Shown: positions 1 to 9,011 of the stretch, piece by piece
How positions within the stretch are numbered: the stretch's first letter is position 1
How the letters are laid out: each line of letters begins with the position of its first letter
Origin: Tagaea sp. CACIAM 22H2
Lineage (GTDB): Bacteria; Pseudomonadota; Alphaproteobacteria; CACIAM-22H2
Direction: 5' to 3'
Assembly (NCBI GenBank): GCA_014444615.1
Contig: PVXE01000009.1
Location: 1-64,000, forward strand
Length of the DNA: 64,000 nucleotides
Program-made: the position numbers and the translations under genes
Notes under the pieces: model-generated
Told to the model about the DNA's origin: nothing
Databases searched by the model: none
What the model saw: the letters and a program-made list of their open reading frames with translations, nothing else

Positions 1-1
1 C

Positions 2-652
2 GTCGCCTTCGTCGATATTCAGAAGGAGCGCGGACAAGCGCTCGCCGCCGAATTGACGGCGAGTGGCCAACGCGTTCATTTCGCGCCCGTCGATGTGACC
101 GACACCGCGGCGTTGCAGAAGGCGATCGGCGATTTCGCCGCGAAGCTCGGGAATATCGGGGTGCTGATCAACAACGCCGCGCATGACGAGCGCCACGCGA
201 CCGATACGGTGACGTCCGAATATTGGGACGACCGCATCGCCGTGAACTTGAAGCATCAGTTCTTCGCCGCGCAAGCCGTGCTGCCGGGCATGAAGGCAGC
301 GGGCGGCGGCGCCATCGTCAATTTCGGCTCGACGTCGTGGATGATCGGCCAAGGCGGCATGGCCGTTTACACGGCCGCGAAATCGGCCGTGCTGGGACTG
401 ACGCGCTCGCTGGCGCGCGACTACGGCCAATTCAACATCCGCGTGAACTCGGTCGCGCCCGGCTGGATCATGACCGAGCGTCAGATCGAGAAATGGCTGA
501 CGCCCGAAGGCGAAGCGGAACTCATGAAGCGCCAATGCCTGAAGCGCCGCCTGCAGCCGGCGGAACTCGCCAAGTTCACGGTGTTCCTGGCGTCCGACGA
601 AGCGTCGGCTTGCACCAACCAGAGCTATATCGTCGACGGCGGCTGGGTCTGA
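2..652 (+). CDS. SDR family NAD(P)-dependent oxidoreductase, 5'-truncated by window edge
   Basis: This is the C-terminal 216 residues of a classical short-chain dehydrogenase/reductase, a cytoplasmic NAD(P)-linked oxidoreductase. The reading frame is open to the left edge, so the Gly-rich cofactor motif (TGxxxGxG) and the true start lie outside the window; an internal TTG at position 53 is not a credible start. Visible family marks are NNAAHDE (the NNAG position), the serine of FGSTSW, the catalytic YTAAK (YxxxK), the VNSVAPGW stretch and the C-terminal end VDGGWV. The stop lies 28 bases inside the convergent antiporter gene, so the two 3' ends overlap. The substrate is unknown. Confidence 0.9.
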   Translation, partial: VAFVDIQKERGQALAAELTASGQRVHFAPVDVTDTAALQKAIGDFAAKLGNIGVLINNAAHDERHATDTVTSEYWDDRIAVNLKHQFFAAQAVLPGMKAAGGGAIVNFGSTSWMIGQGGMAVYTAAKSAVLGLTRSLARDYGQFNIRVNSVAPGWIMTERQIEKWLTPEGEAELMKRQCLKRRLQPAELAKFTVFLASDEASACTNQSYIVDGGWV

Positions 653-2442
653 GCTTCCGCCCCAGTCTTCGCGCTGGGAAAGAATGGGCTGGGTTCGGGC
701 GTCTCGGCGTTGCCGCGGAACAGCTTGCGCCCGGCTCCCAACCCGCCGATGAGTTCGAGCTCGACGCGCTGCTTGTCGCGCTCGCGCACGTCGTCGGTCG
801 ATTCCTTGGCGAGTTCGGCATCGAACCCCAGACCCTTCAGCACGGCGCAGCTGAAAACCAGCGCCGATTCGAAAGTCTCGCGGATTTGATAAGTCACACC
901 CGCCTTGATCAGCCGCAGCGAATGGCCGCGATCGAAGGCGCGCACATAAAGCTTCACCAGCGGAAACTCGTGGCGGCACAGCTCGACGATCTTGTCGGCG
1001 ACGTCCGGCTTGTCGACGCAAACCAAGATCGCTTCGGCCGTTTCGGCGCCCGAGGCGCGCAGCACGTCGAGCCGCGTGCCGTCGCCGTAATGGATCTTGA
1101 AGCCGAAATTCCCGGCGGCGCGGATCATGTCGACGTCGGTTTCGATCAGCGACAGCTCGACCTTGTTGGCGAGCAGCGCTTGCGTCGCGACCTGGGCGAA
1201 ACGGCCGAAACCGATAAACAGCACCCGCCCCCGCAAGCCGTTCGCGACCTCGATCCCTTCCATCGAGACCGGCGCGTCGCGGCGCGTGCGGCGCTGGACG
1301 ATCAACACCAAAGGCGTGAGCGCCATCGACAGGATGACGATGGCACTCATGATCGCGGAGATGCGCGCATCGAACAGGCCCACGCCCAACGCGGCCGCGT
1401 AAAGCACGAAGGCGAATTCGCCGCCTTGGGCGAACAGCCCGGCGCGATTGGCGGCGGCCGCGTGACCGGAACGCGCGAGGCGTGCCACCATATAGATGCC
1501 GACGGCCTTCACCGACATGAAGGCGATCACGCCGCCCAGCACCATCCGCCATTCGGCGGCGACGACCGCCAGGTCGAGCGACATGCCGACGCTGAGGAAG
1601 AACAGCCCGAGCAGAAGCCCGCGAAACGGTTCGATATCCGCTTCGAGCTGATGGCGGAAATTCGATTCCGACAGCAGCACGCCCGCCAGGAATGCGCCCA
1701 TCGCCATCGACAGGCCGGCGAGTTGCATGCCCAGCGCCGCGCCCAGCACGACAAGCAAGGCGGCGGCGGTCAGCACTTCGCGCGCACCGGCGCGCGCGAT
1801 CAATCCGAAAAACGGGTCGAGCAGCCAGCGCCCCGCCGCGATCAACGCGCCCAGCGCCGCCAGCGCGATGCCGATGCTTTGCCATGCGGGCATCGCGTCG
1901 GCTTCCGCACGGCCATTCACCGCCGCCCAAACGGCGACGAGAGCGAGCAGCGGCACGATCGCCAGATCTTCCAGCAACAGAATCGCGACGGCCTTCTGGC
2001 CTTCTTGCGTTTGGGTTTCCCCCGCTTCGTTCATCATCTGCATGATGACGGCGGTCGACGACAGCACGAATCCCATCGCGCCCACCGCCGCCACTTCGAC
2101 GCGCAGGCCCGCCGCCATGCCGACGAGGGTGAGCAACGCGCCGCAGGTCAACACTTGCGCGACGCCGAGCCCGAAGATCTGGCGGCGCAGACGCCACAGT
2201 TTCGACGGGCGCATTTCAAGGCCGATGACGAACAGGAACATCACGACGCCGAGTTCGGCGATGTGCAGCAAGGTCTCCGGATCGTCGAACAGGCCGAGGC
2301 CGAACGGCCCGATAATCAATCCCGCGGCGAGATAGCCGAGCACCGAGCCCAACCCGGCGCGCCGGAACAACGGCACTGCGACGACGGCCGCCCCCAACAG
2401 GACGACCGCATGTCCCACGCCAAAACCCGCCGCTTCCGCCAT
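625..2442 (-). CDS. KefB/KefC-type monovalent cation:proton antiporter with TrkA-N domain
   Basis: About 605 residues. The N-terminal two thirds is a run of about twelve hydrophobic segments of the CPA2 exchanger fold, opening with LGSVLGYLAAGLIIGPFGL, a Kef hallmark. A cytoplasmic Rossmann domain follows near residue 410 (LFIGFGRFAQVATQALL), the TrkA-N/RCK nucleotide-binding domain. Kef proteins exchange K+ or Na+ for protons at the inner membrane, often gated by glutathione adducts or nucleotide. I chose the ATG at 2442 because it has a GGGAG upstream and fits the usual Kef N-terminus; ATGs at 2457 and 2490 are also possible. Its 3' end overlaps the convergent SDR gene. No KefF/KefG ancillary gene is adjacent. 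Confidence 0.9.
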   Translation of the reverse strand: MAEAAGFGVGHAVVLLGAAVVAVPLFRRAGLGSVLGYLAAGLIIGPFGLGLFDDPETLLHIAELGVVMFLFVIGLEMRPSKLWRLRRQIFGLGVAQVLTCGALLTLVGMAAGLRVEVAAVGAMGFVLSSTAVIMQMMNEAGETQTQEGQKAVAILLLEDLAIVPLLALVAVWAAVNGRAEADAMPAWQSIGIALAALGALIAAGRWLLDPFFGLIARAGAREVLTAAALLVVLGAALGMQLAGLSMAMGAFLAGVLLSESNFRHQLEADIEPFRGLLLGLFFLSVGMSLDLAVVAAEWRMVLGGVIAFMSVKAVGIYMVARLARSGHAAAANRAGLFAQGGEFAFVLYAAALGVGLFDARISAIMSAIVILSMALTPLVLIVQRRTRRDAPVSMEGIEVANGLRGRVLFIGFGRFAQVATQALLANKVELSLIETDVDMIRAAGNFGFKIHYGDGTRLDVLRASGAETAEAILVCVDKPDVADKIVELCRHEFPLVKLYVRAFDRGHSLRLIKAGVTYQIRETFESALVFSCAVLKGLGFDAELAKESTDDVRERDKQRVELELIGGLGAGRKLFRGNAETPEPSPFFPSAKTGAEAQTQPPSTI

Positions 2443-2527
2443 TTCCGCCGCTCCCATGCGATGTCCGATTCCGATCGGATCATCGCACAAGGAACGGCGG
2501 TTTGGCGAAAACGGAAGCCGCTCGGCG

Positions 2528-4018
2528 TTATTTCATCGTGGGCATGACGAACTCGGCACCGGATTTGATGCCGGTGGGCCAGCGCACGGTCGTCGTCTTG
2601 ACCTTGGTGTAGAAGCCGACACCCTCGGCGCCGTAAGCGTTGCGGTCGCCGAAGATCGAGCGCTTCCAGCCGCCGAAGGAGTGATAGGCGACCGGAACCG
2701 GGATCGGCACGTTGACGCCGACCATGCCGACCTTCACGTCGTTGGCGAAGCTGCGCGCGGCGTCGCCGTCGCGGGTGAAGATCGCGGTGCCGTTGCCGTA
2801 TTCGTGATCGTTCACCAGCTTCAAGGCTTCGGCGTAGTTCTTGGCGCGCACCACGCCCAGCACCGGCCCGAAGATCTCTTCCTTATAGATCTTCATGTCG
2901 GCGGTGACGTTGTCGAACAGGCAGCCGCCCATGAAGTAGCCGTTCTCGTAGCCTTGCAGCTTCAAGCCGCGCCCGTCGACCACCAGCTTGGCGCCTTCCT
3001 TAACGCCGGTGTCGACATAGCCCTTCACCTTGGCGAGATGTTCCTTGGTGACCAGCGGCCCCATTTCGCTGTCGGGGTCGAGGCCGGGGCCGACCTTGAG
3101 CTTGGCGACGCGCGGCGCCAGACGGTCGATCAGCTGATCGCCGACATTGCCGACCGCGACGGCGATGGAGATCGCCATGCAGCGCTCGCCCGCCGAGCCG
3201 TAGCCCGCGCCCATCAGCGCATCCGTCGCCTGATCGAGATCGGCGTCGGGCATGATGACCATGTGGTTCTTCGCCCCGCACAACGCCTGCACGCGCTTTC
3301 CGTTCGCGGTGCCGGTCTTGTAGACATATTCGCCGATCGGCGTGGAGCCGACGAAGCTGATCGCCTGCACGGTCGGGTGCGTCAGCAACGCGTCGACTGC
3401 TTCCTTGTCGCCCTGGACGACGTTGAGGATACCGGCCGGCAAGCCCGCTTCCATCGCGAGCTCGGCGATGCGAAGCGACGTCGAGGGGTCCTTCTCCGAC
3501 GGTTTCCACACGAAGGCGTTGCCCGTGGCGATCGCCATCGGCGCCATCCACAGCCCGATCATGCCGGGGAAGTTGAACGGTGTGATGCCCGCGACGACGC
3601 CCAGCGGTTGGCGCATCGAATAGGCGTCGATGCCGCGGCCCACGTCGGGTGTGAAATCGCCCTTCAGCAGATGGGGAATGCCGCAGGCGAACTCGACGAC
3701 TTCGATGCCGCGGACCATCTCGCCCTTGGCGTCCTCGTGCGTCTTGCCGTGTTCGAGCGTGATCAGCTTCGCGATCGCGTCGCGATGCGTTTCCAGCAAT
3801 TCCTTCCACTTGAACATCACACGCGCGCGGATCAGCGGCGGCGTCGCGGCCCACGCCGCTTGTGCTGCCGCCGCGTTCGCGACGACGGCATCGACTTCCG
3901 CCTTCGACGCCAAGGCGACTTCCGCCGCCTGTTCGCCCGTCGCCGGGTTGTAGACCGGGCCCACCCGCCCGCCACCCGCCACGGCCTTGCCGCCGATCCA
4001 GTGTCCGATGCGATTCAT
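2528..4018 (-). CDS. mmsA: Methylmalonate-semialdehyde dehydrogenase (CoA-acylating)
   Basis: 496 residues, the usual length for MmsA. This family oxidises methylmalonate semialdehyde to propionyl-CoA, and malonate semialdehyde to acetyl-CoA, with NAD+ and CoA. The ALDH fold is clear: [14 protein letters not shown] near residue 150, the cofactor loop [13 protein letters not shown] near 230, and the catalytic cysteine in [10 protein letters not shown] near 285. GERCMAIS and the preceding GAGYGS are typical of CoA-acylating MmsA rather than hydrolytic ALDHs. It lies 24 bp downstream of the omega-amino acid aminotransferase on the same strand, so the pair would convert beta-alanine or 3-aminoisobutyrate to acetyl- or propionyl-CoA. 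Confidence 0.94.
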   Translation of the reverse strand: MNRIGHWIGGKAVAGGGRVGPVYNPATGEQAAEVALASKAEVDAVVANAAAAQAAWAATPPLIRARVMFKWKELLETHRDAIAKLITLEHGKTHEDAKGEMVRGIEVVEFACGIPHLLKGDFTPDVGRGIDAYSMRQPLGVVAGITPFNFPGMIGLWMAPMAIATGNAFVWKPSEKDPSTSLRIAELAMEAGLPAGILNVVQGDKEAVDALLTHPTVQAISFVGSTPIGEYVYKTGTANGKRVQALCGAKNHMVIMPDADLDQATDALMGAGYGSAGERCMAISIAVAVGNVGDQLIDRLAPRVAKLKVGPGLDPDSEMGPLVTKEHLAKVKGYVDTGVKEGAKLVVDGRGLKLQGYENGYFMGGCLFDNVTADMKIYKEEIFGPVLGVVRAKNYAEALKLVNDHEYGNGTAIFTRDGDAARSFANDVKVGMVGVNVPIPVPVAYHSFGGWKRSIFGDRNAYGAEGVGFYTKVKTTTVRWPTGIKSGAEFVMPTMK

Positions 4019-4042
4019 GACTTTCTTCCTTCTTCTTTAAAC

Positions 4043-5374
4043 TCAGGCCGCGCGCTCGATCGCTTTGCCCAGCGTGTCGATCATGCGGTCGATCTGCGGC
4101 TTCTCGACGATCAGCGGCGGCGACATCGCCACGATGTCGCCCGTCGTGCGCACCAATAACCCGGATTCGAAGCAGTCGACCAGCACGTCGTAAGCGCGCG
4201 CGGTCGGCTGGTTCGGGCGCGACGAAAGTTCAATTCCGGCCACCAAGCCCATATTGCGGATATCGATCACGTTGCGCTTGCCTTTCAGCGAATGCACCGC
4301 GTCCTCCCAATAGGGCGCCAAATCGGCCGCGCGCTGGAACAGGCCTTCCTCGCGATAGATGTCGAGCGTGGCGAGACCCGCCGCGCAGGCCAAAGGATGG
4401 CCCGAATAGGTGTAGCCGTGGAACAGCTCGATCAGGTTTTCGGGCCCCGTCATCAGCGCGTCGTACAGCTCCTTGCGCGCGAACACGGCCCCCATCGGCA
4501 CGGCGGCGTTGGTGATGCCCTTGGCGACCGTCATCAGATCGGGGGTCACATTGAATTTCTCGGCCGCGAAGGACGAGCCCAAGCGGCCGAAGCCGGTGAT
4601 GACCTCGTCGAAAATCAGCAGGATGCCGTATTTATCGCAGATCGCGCGCAGGCGTTCGAGATAGCCCTTGGGCGGAATCAGCACGCCGGTCGACCCGGCC
4701 ATCGGTTCGACGATCACGGCCGCGATGGTCGACGCGTCGTGCAGCGTGACGAGTTTTTCGAGCACGTCGGCGAGCTCCGCACCATGCTCGGGCTGGCCGC
4801 GCACGAAGCTATTTTTCTCCGGCAGATGCGTGTGCGGCAGGTGATCGGTGTAGGGCAGCTGAAGCCCGAATTGCTTGCGGTTGGCGACGATGCCGCCCAC
4901 CGAAATACCGCCGAAGCCGACGCCGTGATAGCCGCGCTCGCGCCCGATGAAGCGCACGCGCTGCCCCTGGCCCTTCGCGCGATGATAGGCGAGCGCGATC
5001 TTCAGCGCCGTATCGACGCTTTCGGAGCCGGAGTTGGTGAAGAACACCTTGTCGAGATCGCCGGGCAGGATCGCCTGCAAGCGCGAAGCGAATTCGAAGC
5101 TGATCGGATGGCCCATCTGGAAGCCGGGCGCGTAATCCATCGTCGCGGCCTGTTTGGCGATCGCATCGACGATTTTCTGGCGGCCGTGGCCGGCATTGAC
5201 GCACCACAGGCCCGACGTGCCGTCCAAGATCTCGCGCCCATCGGGCGTGAAATAGAACATGCCCTTCGCACCCGCCAGCATGCGCGGCTTCTTCTTGAAC
5301 TGCCGGTTCGCGGTGAAGGGCATCCACAACGCTTCGAGATTGTTGGGATCGGCGGTTTTGATCGCGGCGGTCAT
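4043..5374 (-). CDS. Omega-amino acid (beta-alanine):pyruvate aminotransferase, class III
   Basis: 443 residues, a fold-type I PLP aminotransferase of class III. Visible marks are NSGSESVDTALK (phosphate site) near residue 115, the FDEVITGFGRLG block with the PLP-ring aspartate near 255, and the PLP lysine in TVAKGITNA near 285. The N-terminus LEALWMPFTANRQFKKKPR is characteristic of omega-amino acid:pyruvate transaminases, which take beta-alanine to malonate semialdehyde. The downstream mmsA would consume that product, which supports the assignment. It is divergent from an XRE-cupin regulator, and the palindrome at 5484-5499 lies between the two. Taurine or other omega-amines as substrate cannot be excluded. 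Confidence 0.88.
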   Translation of the reverse strand: MTAAIKTADPNNLEALWMPFTANRQFKKKPRMLAGAKGMFYFTPDGREILDGTSGLWCVNAGHGRQKIVDAIAKQAATMDYAPGFQMGHPISFEFASRLQAILPGDLDKVFFTNSGSESVDTALKIALAYHRAKGQGQRVRFIGRERGYHGVGFGGISVGGIVANRKQFGLQLPYTDHLPHTHLPEKNSFVRGQPEHGAELADVLEKLVTLHDASTIAAVIVEPMAGSTGVLIPPKGYLERLRAICDKYGILLIFDEVITGFGRLGSSFAAEKFNVTPDLMTVAKGITNAAVPMGAVFARKELYDALMTGPENLIELFHGYTYSGHPLACAAGLATLDIYREEGLFQRAADLAPYWEDAVHSLKGKRNVIDIRNMGLVAGIELSSRPNQPTARAYDVLVDCFESGLLVRTTGDIVAMSPPLIVEKPQIDRMIDTLGKAIERAA

Positions 5375-5483
5375 GGGCGGGCCCTCCTCGGTTGAGCGAC
5401 GATGCTAGGGGGCGCCAAGGACCGCCGCAATCGAAAGCGCCCGCAAGCGATCCTATTGAAATTGCCGGAACTTCGCCCAGGGT

Positions 5484-5499
5484 GATAAGAATACTTATC
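5484..5499. promoter_or_regulatory. Candidate operator: 16-bp palindrome before the XRE-cupin regulator
   Basis: The sequence GATAAGAATACTTATC has perfect 6-bp arms (GATAAG/CTTATC) around a 4-bp AT-rich centre. It ends 21 bp before the regulator ATG and sits in the divergent intergenic region, so it could serve both for autoregulation and for control of the aminotransferase-mmsA pair. The assignment to this regulator is inferred from position. Confidence 0.55.
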
Positions 5500-5520
5500 G
5501 CGCTTTACGAAGGAACGGCC

Positions 5521-6069
5521 ATGGACATCGAAATCGGCGACGTATTGCGGGGTTTGCGCGAACGCGCGGGGCTGTCGCAACGCGCTTTGGCGCAGAAAGT
5601 GGGCTTGAGCGCGCCGGCGATTTCGATGATCGAATCCGGGCGCACCAGCCCGTCGGTAGGCACGCTCAAACGCGTGCTCGACGGGCTCGATATTTCGCTG
5701 GCCGATTTCTTCGCGCGCGAAATTCCGGTCGAGACCGAGCATTTCTATCGCGCGCGCGAACTGACCGAGATCGGCGAGAAAGGCATTTCCTATCGCCAGG
5801 TCGGGCGGAATTTGAAACAGCGCCCGCTGCAAATTCTGCACGAACGCTATCAGCCGGGCTCCGACACCGGGCGCAATCACCTGAGCCACGACGGGTTCGA
5901 AGGCGGCGTGGTCGTCAAAGGCCGACTGGAGGTCACCGTCGACGGCAAGAAGCGCATATTGGGGCCGGGCGACGCCTATTATTTCGACTCCCGCCTGCCC
6001 CACCGTTTTCGCAACGCGGGCAAGGAGGAATGCGAAGTCGTCAGCGCCTGCACCCCGCCGAGTTTCTGA
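5521..6069 (+). CDS. XRE-family transcriptional regulator with C-terminal cupin domain (PuuR-like)
   Basis: 182 residues. An N-terminal helix-turn-helix of the Xre/Cro type (residues about 8-62, LSQRALAQKVGLSAPAISMIE) is followed by a cupin_2 sensor domain (about 105-180, with GFEGGVVVKGRLEVTVDG and YYFDSRLPHRFRN). This architecture is shared with PuuR and similar repressors of amine and amino-acid catabolism. The frame extends upstream, but the ATG at 5521 starts exactly at a normal HTH domain, so I use it. The gene is divergent from the omega-amino acid aminotransferase, and the palindrome just upstream is its likely operator. Inferred role: local control of the beta-alanine pathway in response to a small ligand bound by the cupin. 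Confidence 0.88.
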   Translation: MDIEIGDVLRGLRERAGLSQRALAQKVGLSAPAISMIESGRTSPSVGTLKRVLDGLDISLADFFAREIPVETEHFYRARELTEIGEKGISYRQVGRNLKQRPLQILHERYQPGSDTGRNHLSHDGFEGGVVVKGRLEVTVDGKKRILGPGDAYYFDSRLPHRFRNAGKEECEVVSACTPPSF

Positions 6070-6156
6070 GTTCACGGAAACGTCGCGGGACCGTCATCGG
6101 AATTCGACGGGAAAGCTGTGCCATATGAGATCTCGAATTTGCCGGGAGGAAACGCG

Positions 6157-7419
6157 ATGCGGCGGGCGGTATTGGTGATTTGCGACGGCCATCGGGCCGA
6201 TTTCGTGCGGCCCGATTTGACGCCGCATATCTGCGCCCTCGCCGCACGCGGCCGGCGCTTTGCCGCGCATCGCGGAATTTTTCCGTCGGTCACGCGTACC
6301 TCGTCCGCCAGTATCGCGACCGGCTGCCATCCCGGCCGCCATGGTTTGCACGGCAACACGATGGCGCTGAACGAAGGCGCAGGGCTGGTTACGCGCGACG
6401 TGGGCAATCCGGACTTCCGCGCCCGGATGCGCAAAGCCACCGGCGCCACGCTGCGTGTACCCACCGTCGCCGAACGCGTCGCCGATCTGCGCGGCCAAAT
6501 CGTGTTCTCCAACGTGTCGCCGGGGGCGGCGATCTTCCACGACCCCGACGGCCACGGCCATGTCTATCACCGCGCGGTTTCCTACGGGCCGGGCGAAAGT
6601 GCCGTCGCCGATCCGCTGAAGGTTTCCCACGACGCCGCCGGCGACGCGGCGATGACCGAGCGCTTCTGCCGCGAGATCCTGCGCGATCGCCGCCCGACCG
6701 TATCGGTGCTGTGGCTGTGCGAGCCCGACCACACGATGCATGCCAGCGAGTTGGGCTCGCCCGATCATCTCGCGGCGATCCGCGCGGCCGATGCCTGCGT
6801 CGGGCGCGTCGCCGAAACGGTCGAGGCCTTGCGCGCCGAGGGCGAGAATATTCTGCTGCTCGTCGGTTCCGATCACGGGCAGGAAACGGTCGGCGAAACG
6901 ATCCGCCTCGATGCGCTTCTGGTCGAAGCCGGCCTGAAGGAATCCCTCACCTCGACGGACGTCGCGATCGCGCCGCAAGGCTTCAGCGGTCTCGTCTCGC
7001 TCGCCGCGGGGCTCGACACGCGCGCCGCCGAGATCGCGAAATTCCTGCGCGCCCAGGATTGGATCGGCGAGGCCTTCGATGCGGGCGACCTCGCGCGCAT
7101 CGGCCAGGCGCCGACCCACGGGCTGGCCCTCGCTTTCACTTTGCGCGGCGACGATCGCACCAATAGCTACGGCGTGCCGGGCTACAGCCCGATCGTCATG
7201 GCGTCGAGCGACGAACGCGTCAAAGCGGGTCTCGGCTCGCATGGCGGGCTGGGGCGCTGGGAGCAAAGCCCGTTCCTGGTCGCGCAAGGCGGGGCCGTGC
7301 CCGCGACCGGCGCGGTCGTGACGGCGCCGACCTGCATCGTCGACATCGCGCCGACGATCCTGCGCCATCTCGGCCGCGACGCGACCGGGATGGACGGCAA
7401 GGCGCTCGATTTCGCTTAG
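6157..7419 (+). CDS. Alkaline phosphatase superfamily protein (type I phosphodiesterase/nucleotide pyrophosphatase-like)
   Basis: 420 residues. Metal-dependent phosphohydrolase fold: the first metal Asp is in VICDGHRADF near residue 8, the Thr nucleophile is probably in FPSVTRTSSASIATG near 50, and further metal ligands are in CEPDHTMHAS, LLVGSDHGQE (Asp-His) and GSHGG. These match the type I phosphodiesterase branch, which cleaves phosphodiesters or phosphonate esters. There is no signal peptide, so it should be cytoplasmic. The ATG at 6157 has GGGAGGA six bases upstream; the in-frame GTG at 6118 has none. Its stop overlaps by 4 bp the stop of the convergent ABC ATPase gene. The natural substrate is unknown. 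Confidence 0.85.
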   Translation: MRRAVLVICDGHRADFVRPDLTPHICALAARGRRFAAHRGIFPSVTRTSSASIATGCHPGRHGLHGNTMALNEGAGLVTRDVGNPDFRARMRKATGATLRVPTVAERVADLRGQIVFSNVSPGAAIFHDPDGHGHVYHRAVSYGPGESAVADPLKVSHDAAGDAAMTERFCREILRDRRPTVSVLWLCEPDHTMHASELGSPDHLAAIRAADACVGRVAETVEALRAEGENILLLVGSDHGQETVGETIRLDALLVEAGLKESLTSTDVAIAPQGFSGLVSLAAGLDTRAAEIAKFLRAQDWIGEAFDAGDLARIGQAPTHGLALAFTLRGDDRTNSYGVPGYSPIVMASSDERVKAGLGSHGGLGRWEQSPFLVAQGGAVPATGAVVTAPTCIVDIAPTILRHLGRDATGMDGKALDFA

Positions 7420-9011
7420 GCGTCGATCGTTTCGCGCGCGGTCGTCGCCGGGGCTTCGATCGCTTTGAAACGCGGTACGGCGTCGAGCAGGCTGCGCGTA
7501 TAAGCGGCGAGCGGATGGTTCAGCACTTGCGCCGCCGTGCCTTCCTCGATCACACGCCCGTCCTTCATCACCGCGATCCGGTCGGCCAGCGTTTCGATGG
7601 CGCCGATATCGTGGCCGATGAACAGCATCGACACGCCGCGCCTGTCGCGCACCTTGCGCAGCAGCGCCAGGATCTGCGCCTGGATCGTCATGTCGAGCGC
7701 GGTCACCGGCTCGTCGCAAACCAGGAACTCGGGATCGAGCGCCAAAGCTCGTGCGATCGCCACACGCTGGCGCTGCCCGCCCGACAATTCGTGCGGATAG
7801 CGCGCCAGATGCTCGCGCGCCAAGCCCACTTCGCCCAGCAGCGACGCGGCGCGTTCGCGCCATTCCGATCTGGTGCCGATGCGATGCAGCGCGAAAGGCT
7901 CGGTTAACGAAGCTTCGATCGTCAAACGCGGGTTGAGGCTGCCGGCCGCATCCTGAAACACCATCTGCGCCTTGCGCGCGCGTTCGGCGATGCGGCCGCG
8001 ATCCATCGGATCGAGACCGCAAACGCGGATCGTGCCGGCCGCCGGCCGCAGCAGCCCGATCGCGATACGGCCCAAAGTCGACTTGCCCGAGCCGGACTCG
8101 CCGACCAGCCCCAAACAAGCGCCGCGCGGAATCTTGAGCGATACGCCGTCGAGCGCTTTCGCCGGCGTCGTCCCGCGCCGGCGCGCGGGATACGCAAAGT
8201 CGATCCCCTTCGCCTCCATCGCATAGCCCTGCGCCAGCGCGTCCTTGCCCGGCAGTTTGCCCGCCGGGCGCGACGCGATCAGCAGGCGCGTGTATTCGTG
8301 CGCGGGCGCCCGCAGCACCTGCGCGACCGGTCCGGTCTCGACGATGCGCCCGTCGCGCATTACCGCGACGCGATCGGCGATTTCGCCGACGACCGCGAGA
8401 TCATGGCTGATGAACAGCATCGCCATGCCGTGGCGCGCTTGCGCGGCTTTCAGAACACGAAGCACTTGCGCCTGGACCGAAACGTCGAGTGCCGTCGTCG
8501 GCTCGTCGGCGATCAGCAGATCCGGCTCGGCGGCAATCGCGGCTGCGATGCCCGCGCGCTGCAGCTGTCCGCCGGAGAGTTGATGCGGATAGGCGCGCGC
8601 CGCCCCTGCGGGATCGGGCAGGCCGCATTCGTCGAGCAGCGCGATCGCGCGGCGCATCGCAAGGTCGGGCGCCAGGAAGCTTGCGCGCGCGATCTGCGCG
8701 CCGACGGACATCAGCGGATCGAAACTCGCGAACGGATCTTGAAACACGAAGCCGATGCGCCGTCCGCGCAGCTTCGTCCATGCGGTTTCGTTCGCAACAT
8801 CGAGAACATCGCCGTCGAATCGCATGCGTCCGCGCCCTTGCGCCGCCGCCGGCAGCAGGCCGGCGATCGCGCAAGCGGTCATCGACTTGCCCGATCCGGA
8901 CTCGCCGACCAGACCCAGTGTCTGGCCTTTGGCAATGGAGAGGCCCACGCCGTCGACCACGCGCTTGTCGTCGAAAGCGACGGTCAAGTTTTCGAGCGAC
9001 ACGAGCGTCAT
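7416..9011 (-). CDS. Peptide/nickel-type ABC transporter, fused dual ATP-binding protein (DppD-DppF fusion)
   Basis: 531 residues holding two complete ABC ATPase domains in tandem. Domain 1 has Walker [10 protein letters not shown] near residue 37, signature LSGGQLQRAG and Walker B LLIADEP. Domain 2 has GESGSGKST near residue 300, LSGGQRQRVA and LVCDEP. Such fusions (GsiA/YejF type) replace the separate DppD and DppF subunits. It powers import through the two permeases encoded immediately upstream. The start at 9011 gives the usual MTLVSLENLTVAF opening and overlaps the preceding permease gene by 4 bp, suggesting translational coupling. It is the last gene of a four-gene operon. Confidence 0.93.
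   Translation of the reverse strand: MTLVSLENLTVAFDDKRVVDGVGLSIAKGQTLGLVGESGSGKSMTACAIAGLLPAAAQGRGRMRFDGDVLDVANETAWTKLRGRRIGFVFQDPFASFDPLMSVGAQIARASFLAPDLAMRRAIALLDECGLPDPAGAARAYPHQLSGGQLQRAGIAAAIAAEPDLLIADEPTTALDVSVQAQVLRVLKAAQARHGMAMLFISHDLAVVGEIADRVAVMRDGRIVETGPVAQVLRAPAHEYTRLLIASRPAGKLPGKDALAQGYAMEAKGIDFAYPARRRGTTPAKALDGVSLKIPRGACLGLVGESGSGKSTLGRIAIGLLRPAAGTIRVCGLDPMDRGRIAERARKAQMVFQDAAGSLNPRLTIEASLTEPFALHRIGTRSEWRERAASLLGEVGLAREHLARYPHELSGGQRQRVAIARALALDPEFLVCDEPVTALDMTIQAQILALLRKVRDRRGVSMLFIGHDIGAIETLADRIAVMKDGRVIEEGTAAQVLNHPLAAYTRSLLDAVPRFKAIEAPATTARETIDA

Noticed and set aside
223..2547. A 774-residue plus-strand open frame across the antiporter gene
   Set aside because: Its translation is rich in Arg, His, Asp and Gln with no domain or hydrophobic pattern, as expected for an antisense shadow in GC-rich DNA. 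The minus strand encodes a clear Kef-type antiporter.
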